In this document: positions 42,399 to 48,840 of the stretch, piece by piece
How the letters are laid out: each line of letters starts with the position of its first letter
Numbering within the stretch: the first letter of the stretch is position 1
Assembly (NCBI GenBank): GCA_903970405.1
Contig: CAJCIT010000236.1
Location: 1 to 48,840 of the forward strand
Length of the DNA stretch: 48,840 bases
Direction: 5' to 3'
From: Acidobacteriaceae bacterium
Lineage (GTDB): Bacteria > Acidobacteriota > Terriglobia > Bryobacterales > Bryobacteraceae
Notes under the pieces: model-generated
Database searches by the model: none
What the model was told of the DNA's origin: nothing
Seen by the model: only the letters and a program-made list of their open reading frames with translations
Translations under genes and position numbers: made by a program

Positions 42399-43151
42399 AT
42401 GGCGACCTCATTACTTATGGAGCCCCCCACATCGCAGGTCGCTCTCCTGCACAGAATCAGCAGCATCGTTAGCTCTGAGCTCTCACTGGATGAAATGCTC
42501 GGTGAGATCGTTGGTCTCACTGTGCAGGTGACCGATTGCGATGCTTGTCTGGTTTACTTGTTCGAGCGCGAAACAAATGAAATTGTTTTAAGAGCCTCTC
42601 AGGTGCCGCATCAAGCGGACCTGGGAAACATTCGCATGAAGGTGGGCGAGGGCGTCACCGGTTGGGTGGCGGAGCATCGCTCGGTGGTTGCGCTGCCGGC
42701 GCATGCTTCCGCGGATTCCCGATTCAAGAGATTCCGTGCCCTTGTGGAAGATACATACGAAGCCTTCCTCTCAGTGCCGCTGGTTAGTAGCGGCGACCTG
42801 ATCGGCGTGATCAACGTACATCATCGCGAGGCCCATTCGCACAGCAGCGATGAAATTGCCTTGCTGACGTTCGTCGGCGAACAGATGGGTGGAGCGATTT
42901 CGAAATCGGTTCTGGCCGAAGAGAACGCCCGCCTTCTGGAAGAGACCGCCGAAATGCGGCGTCAGTTGGAGACTCGTAAGCTTGTGGAGCGAGCCAAGGG
43001 AATCCTCCAGCACCGGCATAGCCTGACTGAAGAAGAGGCGTACCTGCGTCTTCGGAATGAGAGCCGCCGATTGCGCCGTCCGATGCGGGAACTGGCTGAG
43101 GCCATCATTCTTGCGGAGGATCTGAGCCGAAAGTCTGACGCGATTCAATAG
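42399..43151 (+). CDS. GAF-ANTAR domain regulator
   Basis: 250 residues. GAF domain about 12-165 (SLDEMLGEIVGLTVQVTDCD, then KVGEGVTGWVAEHRSVVALP, then LSVPLVSSGDLIGVINVHHR), a short coiled linker, and an ANTAR domain at about 190-245 (RKLVERAKGILQHRHSLTEE onwards). ANTAR domains bind paired hexaloop RNA hairpins and act as transcription antiterminators; a GAF-ANTAR protein would couple that to a small-molecule or redox signal. No helix-turn-helix is present. Start uncertain: ATG at 42399 or 42417, without a strong ribosome site. No nitrogen or ethanolamine genes, common ANTAR targets, lie nearby. Confidence 0.9.
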   Translation: MATSLLMEPPTSQVALLHRISSIVSSELSLDEMLGEIVGLTVQVTDCDACLVYLFERETNEIVLRASQVPHQADLGNIRMKVGEGVTGWVAEHRSVVALPAHASADSRFKRFRALVEDTYEAFLSVPLVSSGDLIGVINVHHREAHSHSSDEIALLTFVGEQMGGAISKSVLAEENARLLEETAEMRRQLETRKLVERAKGILQHRHSLTEEEAYLRLRNESRRLRRPMRELAEAIILAEDLSRKSDAIQ

Positions 43152-43187
43152 CGCCAGTCAACCACCGGCCAAAGCTGCTGGCAACCA

Positions 43188-44024
43188 CTAATACGGCAGC
43201 CGGCTCTTGCGGGCGTTCTGTGGCTGGACCACTTGACCCTCAGCCAGGGCGGCGCGCGGCGGCGCATTGCTGAAGTCAAGTTCGGACGCCTGGTATTCAA
43301 TGGTCCGGTCCAGAACCATCTCCACGTTCGTGCCGCGGTCCAGCGTGGCATCGGGCCCGCGAGTCATCAGAACACCAATCAATCCCGCTGCCGCGCCGAC
43401 GCCGAGTCCGATGCCGGCGCCCTTCGCCAAATTCCCGGATGCCGCTCCGATGGCCGTTCCGATGCCCCCGCCGGCGACCGTGGTTTCGGCGACGGTTCGC
43501 ACCTCATCGGCTTTGTCGCTGGCGCCTTGGATCTTCTGCTTCTCGTCGAGCTTCTGATCGGTCCGGCTGTCGACGCTTGCCAGGCCGGCGCGGAAGTCGC
43601 GGGTCACGCCATTCGGCAGCGTTAATGAGTCGAAGCGCACCATCAACTCGCCCCGGCCCTTCACATGCCCAGGCCGCTTCACCGAAGTAACGGTGCCGCT
43701 CACCCAGCTTCCCTGGGGAACCACAATCTTGCCGTTCGAAAGCACTGGGAACGCGGTCTCAAGGTAAATATGGTCGCCCACCGCCGTGCTCTTTGTACTG
43801 ACGCTGTTGATCATATTCAACAGAATGCGGGTGCCCGGTTCAACGCGGTAGACCCCTGGCGGCGCAGGTTCTCTTCGCTTGAGTGTCGGGCTTGGTTTAT
43901 CGGTTGCGTCAGACGGCGCCGGGGCGTCGGACGTTCCGGTCCCAATTGGCGGAGCTGGCGCCGGATCTTGAGCCCATAACGCGGCCGAACCGGCTAGAAC
44001 AAGAAGAATGTGGCGTCCAGACAT
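43188..44024 (-). CDS. Exported protein with glycine zipper, VirB10/TrbI-like core
   Basis: 278 residues from the ATG at 44024, which opens a signal peptide (SGRHILLVLAGSAALWAQ); the open frame begins earlier at 44090. A Pro/Ala-rich linker leads to a beta domain with YRVEPGTRILLNMINSVSTK and GKIVVPQGSWVSGTVTSVKR, similar to the C-terminal barrel of VirB10/TrbI, but no other type IV secretion gene is nearby. A glycine-zipper segment follows (GTAIGAASGNLAKGAGIGLG) and may insert in a membrane. Function unknown. It ends 36 bases from the convergent GAF-ANTAR gene. Confidence 0.75.
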   Translation of the reverse strand: MSGRHILLVLAGSAALWAQDPAPAPPIGTGTSDAPAPSDATDKPSPTLKRREPAPPGVYRVEPGTRILLNMINSVSTKSTAVGDHIYLETAFPVLSNGKIVVPQGSWVSGTVTSVKRPGHVKGRGELMVRFDSLTLPNGVTRDFRAGLASVDSRTDQKLDEKQKIQGASDKADEVRTVAETTVAGGGIGTAIGAASGNLAKGAGIGLGVGAAAGLIGVLMTRGPDATLDRGTNVEMVLDRTIEYQASELDFSNAPPRAALAEGQVVQPQNARKSRLPY

Positions 44025-44091
44025 GCGAGTTTCCGTGACTCCTACGATACCAACGCGCGAGCAGCGGCGCAGGTTGCGGCCGGGAATCAAA

Positions 44092-45117
44092 TCAAAGCGT
44101 CGCCGCCCCTCTTTTCACGCTGCGTTCCACCAGCGTGACGGCCTTCTTTGCCACTGTGCTCAAGGGGAGCCCGTCCAACGTCCCGATATTCACCCAGGCC
44201 GCCACGCCCGTATCGGCCGGCGGCGCGGCGGTTACGATTCGAAACAGGTAGTCATGAAACGTGATGCCGTGCCGGAATGAGCCCAGTTCAGACGTGCCGC
44301 TTAACCCGTCGAGTTGTTCCGCTTCCGGAAGCTCCCAAAATCCCGGCATCAGTTGCGACCCGGCCGGACGCTGCCATAGCAGCAGGTGGTTGCCGCGTTC
44401 CACCCAGAACAGCGTTCGCTCTTCGCGCACAATTTTTGGGACCCTTCTCTTCCTGGGAAGTTGGTCTTGCGTGCCGGCCGCGCGCGCTTCGCAGAACGCC
44501 GCCAGCGGACAGAGCAGGCATTGCGGATTCCTGGGTAGGCACACCGTCGCGCCCAGTTCCATCAGGGCCTGATTATGGTCCCCCGGCCGGTCCGGGTTCA
44601 AGAGTTTGGCCGCCACTTCACCAAAGACGCGCTTGCCCGCGGTCGAAGAGATTTCGGTTGGGTCATTCGCAAGCCGGCTCAGAACGCGGTAGACATTGCC
44701 ATCGAGCACCGCGTGGGGCAGTGAGAAGCAGATGCTGGCGATGGCGGCAGCCGTGTAATCTCCCACGCCTGACAGAGCCAGAATTGCTTGATGCGTCCGT
44801 GGAAAACCGCCCGCCGCGGAGACTTGTTGCGCCGCTCGCTGAAGATTGCGGGCGCGGTAGTAATAGCCGAGACCTGCCCAATGGGCCAGCAGGTCGGCTT
44901 CGGGCGCTTCGGCCAGCGCCTTTATGGAAGGGAACCGCGCCATGAACCGTTCGTAATAAGGCAGAGCCGCCGTCACACGGGTCTGCTGCAGCATGATTTC
45001 AGAGACCCATACCCGGTAGGGATCGCGGTCCCGCCGCCAAGGCAGGTCCCGCTTTGCCGCATCGAACCATTCCAGCAGTCGCCGTTGCAGTTGTGGAACG
45101 TCAGTCTCCAAGGGCAT
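44092..45117 (-). CDS. mutY: A/G-specific adenine glycosylase
   Basis: 341 residues. Removes adenine mispaired with 8-oxoguanine, working with Fpg-type enzymes. Catalytic Glu40 lies in VSEIMLQQTRV, the helix-hairpin-helix is LALSGVGDYTAAAIAS, and the catalytic Asp is in VLDGNVYRVLSR. The [4Fe-4S] cysteines follow the C-x6-C-x2-C-x5-C pattern (VCLPRNPQC, LLC, PLAAFC). A C-terminal NUDIX-like domain (FWVERGNHLLLWQRPAGS, PGFWELPEAEQL) recognises 8-oxoguanine. All elements are intact. It is divergent from uvrA across about 125 bases, which must hold both promoters. Confidence 0.95.
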   Translation of the reverse strand: MPLETDVPQLQRRLLEWFDAAKRDLPWRRDRDPYRVWVSEIMLQQTRVTAALPYYERFMARFPSIKALAEAPEADLLAHWAGLGYYYRARNLQRAAQQVSAAGGFPRTHQAILALSGVGDYTAAAIASICFSLPHAVLDGNVYRVLSRLANDPTEISSTAGKRVFGEVAAKLLNPDRPGDHNQALMELGATVCLPRNPQCLLCPLAAFCEARAAGTQDQLPRKRRVPKIVREERTLFWVERGNHLLLWQRPAGSQLMPGFWELPEAEQLDGLSGTSELGSFRHGITFHDYLFRIVTAAPPADTGVAAWVNIGTLDGLPLSTVAKKAVTLVERSVKRGAATL

Positions 45118-45243
45118 CGCGCGGATCTAAGTTGGCAAACGGCGTGTTGACAAACGGCGCGCCAGGCGAACCTGCCGCCACATCTTATAATGGGTTAGTT
45201 CCGGCAGCGCCGCCGCCAACTTCCCTCCCCTTAGCTTTTGCCG

Positions 45244-48222
45244 ATGCCAGACGATTCCAGGGTACCGTTTCTCGCCTCAGTCACCGCGCCAGCCTGTATC
45301 GAGATTCGCGGTGCGCGCGTTCACAACCTGCGAAATATCACCGTTGACATTCCGCATGACAAGCTGACCGTGGTTACCGGCGTTTCCGGATCGGGCAAGT
45401 CATCGTTAGTGTTCGACACGATCTATGCCGAAGGACAGCGGCGGTATGTGGAATCGCTCTCGGCCTATGCGCGTCAGTTTCTGGAGCGGATGGAAAAGCC
45501 GGACGTCGATGAGATCTCGGGCATCGCGCCACCCATCGCCATCAAGCAAAAGAACCAGACGCGCAATCCCCGGTCCACGGTGGCCACCGCCACTGAGGTC
45601 TATGACTTTCTGCGCCTGCTGTATGCCCGCGCCGGCCGGACTTATTGCCCGAACGATGGCACCCGCATTGAACGCGACACGGTGGATCAGGTGGCCGAAA
45701 CCATGCTCGCTGAGCCGAGGGGTTCGCGATGGTATGCGTTGTTCCCAATCCGGCCGCCGGCGCCGGTTGCTGTTCCCGTGGAAGCGCCCAACAAGCGCCC
45801 CGTTCGGCCCGCCAAAACCGCGGCGAAATCACCGCCCTTGCGGCCCGCTTCGAAGACCCTTGTTTCAAAGGAGGCGGCCGCCCTGCGCGACCATCTTTTC
45901 GACCTCCGCCGCAAAGGCTTCAACCGCCTGTTTCAGAACGGCCAGACGTTTGAGTTCTCGACGCCCGAATCGCTGCTCGATATCGACTTCTCGGCGCCGC
46001 TGTTCGCCTTAGTCGACCGCTTCGTGATAGAACCCGATCTCCACCAGCGTCTGGTGGATACGGTTGAAATCTGCTATCGCGAGGCGGGCGAGGTTTTCTT
46101 TGAACAGGCCTCGGTAGCCGAACCGCGCCGCCTCCATTTCAGTGAGAAGTATTCGTGCAAAGTGTGCGGCCTCACGGTGAATGCGCCGGAGCCTACGCTC
46201 TTCAGCTTCAATAATCCGATCGGCGCCTGCCCGGTATGCCAGGGCTTCGGCAACACCATCGACTATGACATGGCTCTGATCGTTCCGGACCCCATGGTTT
46301 CGATCGAGGGCGGCGCGGTGGATCCCTGGACCAAGCCGCAATACACGTGGTACTTCGATGAGCAGTTCCTGCCAAAGGCGCCCGGAAATGTCCGCCTTAA
46401 CGTCGCCTGGTCGAGCCTGCGCGAGGACGAGCGCGAGTTTGTCCGCAGCCATGTGCGGCGCTTCTTCGAGGAAGTGGAGCGCAAGAAGTATAAGGTTCAT
46501 GTGCGCGTCTTCATCGCCCGGTACCGCGCCTACACGGAGTGCCCGGCGTGCCGCGGCGCCAGGCTGCGCCCGGAAGCGCTTTATGTCCGCCTCGGCGACC
46601 GCAACATCGCGCAGGTGGCCCGCCTCAACATCGCCCAGGCCCGCGATTTCTTCGATTCGCTTGAGCTCAGTCCGGAGGAGTCGCAAATTGCCGAGAAGCT
46701 GCTTATTGAAATCCGGCAGCGCCTCAAGTTCCTGAACGACGTGGGCCTGGAATATCTGACGCTTGACCGGCTCTCGGCCACGCTCTCAGGCGGCGAGTCG
46801 CAGCGAATCACCCTGGCCACCTGCCTGGGCTCGCGCCTGGTGGGGGCAACTTACGTTTTGGACGAACCCTCCATCGGCTTGCATAGCCGCGACACCGCGC
46901 GCCTGATCCATATCCTTGAAGAACTGCGTGATCTTGGCAACACCATCGTGGTGGTGGAACATGATCCGGAGGTGATGGAGTATGCCGACCACATCATCGA
47001 CCTGGGGCCGGGCGCGGGTGAGTTGGGCGGCAAGGTGATCTTCGAAGGCTCGTACAGGAAGTTGCTGGAACCCCCTCCCGCGGCAAGTGGGCGCGAACCG
47101 TTGCAATCTCTCACCGGCCGTTATCTGCGCGGAGAGTTGGCCGTTTCCCGCGCGTTGGACCGGCGGAAAGTGGATCCCAAACGCGTCATCAGATTCTTCG
47201 GCGCTCGGGCCAATAACCTGAAGAACGTGGACGTGGAGATCCCGCTCGGCATGCTGGTGGCGGTGACGGGCGTCTCCGGATCGGGCAAGTCGTCGCTGGT
47301 CCATGACGTCATCTTCCAAACGCTCGACCGTCTGGTGAACAAGGACCGCCGGACCTTGGAAGAAAGCGATCAAACGGCAGGCGCCCGGCGGCAGGTGCTG
47401 CGGAAAGTGGAGAGGCAGGATCTGTTGACCAGCGTGGTGATGGTGGACCAATCTCCCATTGGCCGCACACCGCGATCGAATCCCGTCACCTACATCAAGG
47501 CGTTCGATCAGATCCGTGAGTTGTTTGCCTCAACCATGGACGCCAGCCGGCGCGGCTTCACGGCGGGCCATTTTTCGTTCAACATTCCGGGCGGCCGCTG
47601 CGAGACCTGCCAGGGTGATGGAACTGTCACTGTGGAGATGCAGTTTCTGGCTGACGTTGAATTGGTTTGTGAAGATTGCAAGGGCGCCCGCTATAAACCG
47701 AGCATTCTGGATATTCGCTACAAAGGGCGCAACATTCACGAGGTGATGCAACTCACCGTGCGCGAGGCCATTTCATTCTTCGCCGACACGCCGAAGCTGG
47801 CCCAACGATTGAAGGTGCTGAACGACGTGGGTCTGGGCTACCTGCGGCTCGGCCAATCGGCCACCACTCTCTCCGGCGGCGAGGCGCAGCGCGTGAAACT
47901 GGCCGCGCATCTGGCGCAGTCCTCGTGCCAGGGAACGCTCTTCCTCTTCGACGAGCCCACCACCGGCTTGCACTTCGATGACATCGCCAAATTGCTGCAG
48001 GCCTTTGAGCGCCTGATCCACAACGGCGGCAGCATTCTGTTGATTGAGCACAACATGGAGCTGATTCAGGCGGCGGATTGGATTATCGATCTAGGCCCGG
48101 AAGGCGGCGATGGCGGAGGGCGCATCATCGCCACGGGCACGCCGGAAACGGTTGCGAAAGCCGCGGAGTCATACACCGGCCAGTTCCTGAAGAAGGCCGT
48201 TGCCCAGCGGGCTATCGCTTAG
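45244..48222 (+). CDS. uvrA: Excinuclease ABC subunit A
   Basis: 992 residues from the ATG at 45244; a TTG six bases earlier is also in frame. DNA-damage recognition ATPase of nucleotide excision repair, working with UvrB and UvrC. Two ABC modules are intact: [15 protein letters not shown] and [15 protein letters not shown] as Walker A, and SGGESQRI and SGGEAQRV as signature motifs, each with a Walker B. Zinc modules appear as CKVCG with CPVCQ, and CETCQ with CEDCK. Between residues about 168 and 215 there is an uncommon Pro/Lys/Ala-rich insertion, probably a flexible loop in the UvrB-binding region. Full length otherwise. Confidence 0.95.
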   Translation: MPDDSRVPFLASVTAPACIEIRGARVHNLRNITVDIPHDKLTVVTGVSGSGKSSLVFDTIYAEGQRRYVESLSAYARQFLERMEKPDVDEISGIAPPIAIKQKNQTRNPRSTVATATEVYDFLRLLYARAGRTYCPNDGTRIERDTVDQVAETMLAEPRGSRWYALFPIRPPAPVAVPVEAPNKRPVRPAKTAAKSPPLRPASKTLVSKEAAALRDHLFDLRRKGFNRLFQNGQTFEFSTPESLLDIDFSAPLFALVDRFVIEPDLHQRLVDTVEICYREAGEVFFEQASVAEPRRLHFSEKYSCKVCGLTVNAPEPTLFSFNNPIGACPVCQGFGNTIDYDMALIVPDPMVSIEGGAVDPWTKPQYTWYFDEQFLPKAPGNVRLNVAWSSLREDEREFVRSHVRRFFEEVERKKYKVHVRVFIARYRAYTECPACRGARLRPEALYVRLGDRNIAQVARLNIAQARDFFDSLELSPEESQIAEKLLIEIRQRLKFLNDVGLEYLTLDRLSATLSGGESQRITLATCLGSRLVGATYVLDEPSIGLHSRDTARLIHILEELRDLGNTIVVVEHDPEVMEYADHIIDLGPGAGELGGKVIFEGSYRKLLEPPPAASGREPLQSLTGRYLRGELAVSRALDRRKVDPKRVIRFFGARANNLKNVDVEIPLGMLVAVTGVSGSGKSSLVHDVIFQTLDRLVNKDRRTLEESDQTAGARRQVLRKVERQDLLTSVVMVDQSPIGRTPRSNPVTYIKAFDQIRELFASTMDASRRGFTAGHFSFNIPGGRCETCQGDGTVTVEMQFLADVELVCEDCKGARYKPSILDIRYKGRNIHEVMQLTVREAISFFADTPKLAQRLKVLNDVGLGYLRLGQSATTLSGGEAQRVKLAAHLAQSSCQGTLFLFDEPTTGLHFDDIAKLLQAFERLIHNGGSILLIEHNMELIQAADWIIDLGPEGGDGGGRIIATGTPETVAKAAESYTGQFLKKAVAQRAIA

Positions 48223-48298
48223 ATGCCCTGAAAAAATTGGCGCCTGACTTAAGCGACCAATACGGTTCACCTAAAGCCGTGGTGAGCGCGCCCGCTTC

Positions 48299-48463
48299 TC
48301 ATTTCCCATTCTTTACCGCGGCTAACAGGGCCCAATAATCCATTTCAGTCGTGGCGTGTTCCACGCTGTCAGAAATGAGATTTCGAGCCATGGTTGCGCC
48401 AACCGTGGTCGTTGCCAATACCAAAGCGGCGGTAATCACCTGACGGAAACCAGTTCTTCTCAT
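48299..48463 (-). CDS. Possible small membrane protein
   Basis: 54 residues from the ATG at 48463: a basic start (MRRTGFRQ), one hydrophobic helix (VITAALVLATTTVGATMA) and an acidic C-terminal tail with ATTEMDYWALLAAVKNG. The frame is open to 48523. A nine-codon frame (48466-48489 region) with AAGGAG upstream ends in an ATGA overlap with this start, which could couple translation. No family recognised; composition alone supports it. Confidence 0.4.
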   Translation of the reverse strand: MRRTGFRQVITAALVLATTTVGATMARNLISDSVEHATTEMDYWALLAAVKNGK

Positions 48464-48577
48464 TGCCTCTGGTATTCGGTGGTATTCATCGAGCTTGCCA
48501 CTCCTTGTCGATCCTTCTTGCAACCACGCTGAGCGGCGGTCAGGTTAGTTGAGAGAGACTGTTGAGGGACCGCGGGC

Positions 48578-48649
48578 TCACACCCTGCGAAGCAGCCAAA
48601 CAACTAACACAATCACAATCAGAGTCCCAACCAATCCTAAGCCAAGCAT
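48578..48649 (-). CDS. Putative 23-residue single-helix membrane peptide
   Basis: An ATG at 48649 with AAAGGAG six bases upstream opens 23 codons that read as one hydrophobic helix (LGLVGTLIVIVLVVWLL) ending in two arginines and valine. The strong ribosome site and coherent helix with a positive end argue for a real small protein. Such peptides often associate with larger membrane proteins, but none is identified. It is far below the size of normal gene calls. Confidence 0.5.
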   Translation of the reverse strand: MLGLGLVGTLIVIVLVVWLLRRV

Positions 48650-48670
48650 TTATTCTCCTTTGAAATGAAC

Positions 48671-48686
48671 TGGCGACTTGTCGCCA
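48671..48686. repeat. Palindrome upstream of the small membrane peptide gene
   Basis: TGGCGAC and GTCGCCA separated by TT form a perfect palindrome 22 bases before the 23-codon gene. The two-base centre cannot form a stable hairpin loop without opening, so a DNA-binding operator is more likely than a terminator. A partial copy, TGGCGACTATCGG, appears near the right edge. Confidence 0.3.
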
Positions 48687-48840
48687 ACCTGCACTCATCC
48701 GCTTTGCAGACCAGCGGCCACATGGCGCCGTCCACGTAGGCTGTGCCGAAGAGTTTAAATGCAACATAATGCCAGGAACCGTAACTCTGACAGGTCCTAA
48801 GAAAACTGGCGACTATCGGTCACTTGACTGCCCAAGGTCG

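Overview
The window is a GC-rich bacterial chromosome segment. Its gene content resembles Acidobacteriota of the Solibacter/Bryobacter type: a secreted S53 pro-kumamolisin peptidase, a DUF1080 protein, a Tat-exported Gfo/Idh/MocA oxidoreductase, a LytS/LytTR two-component pair, orphan hydantoinase B, a DUF4143 ATPase remnant and many short-leader exported hydrolases. This is an inference from gene families only; there is no rRNA or other phylogenetic marker here. I saw no tRNA, rRNA, CRISPR array or insertion sequence.

Left part (1-22711): housekeeping and accessory genes. nadK and a DAACS symporter run rightwards and converge on an Fpg/Nei glycosylase with a 58-residue membrane protein upstream of it. 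A compact three-gene cassette of uncharacterised proteins (3450-4680) follows. Next come a Gfo/Idh/MocA oxidoreductase, a structured intergenic region, an S53 peptidase, a LytTR regulator with its LytS-type kinase, a beta-hydroxyacid dehydrogenase, a DUF1080 protein, an esterase, a decayed DUF4143 ATPase, a Tat-exported metallo-beta-lactamase-fold hydrolase, a two-gene SMR-type transporter downstream of an orphan HyuB, two unknown genes, and cstA. cstA overlaps a ybdD-type gene of only 58 codons.

Central part (22985-39482): about 16.5 kb of tightly packed, same-strand virion genes in canonical order. They are large terminase, portal, scaffold-like protein, P22-type coat protein, connector and tail-completion genes, tail tube, a tail chaperone pair with an A-AAA-AAC frameshift site, a very short tape measure, two tandem distal-tail paralogues, a 1308-residue hub/tip protein with a cysteine cluster, and a 964-residue terminal tail protein. 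No integrase, repressor, replication, lysis, small terminase or capsid protease gene is visible. The block lies between two host metabolic transporters, and every structural frame is open. This resembles the organisation of gene transfer agents and is the most interesting object in the window. A defective prophage remains the main alternative.

Right part (39540-48840): a sodium/solute symporter and an M24 peptidase in one operon, a GAF-ANTAR regulator preceded by a perfect palindrome, an exported protein with a glycine zipper, mutY, uvrA, and two possible small membrane peptides at the right edge. The window carries three DNA repair genes (fpg-like, mutY, uvrA), but they are not clustered.
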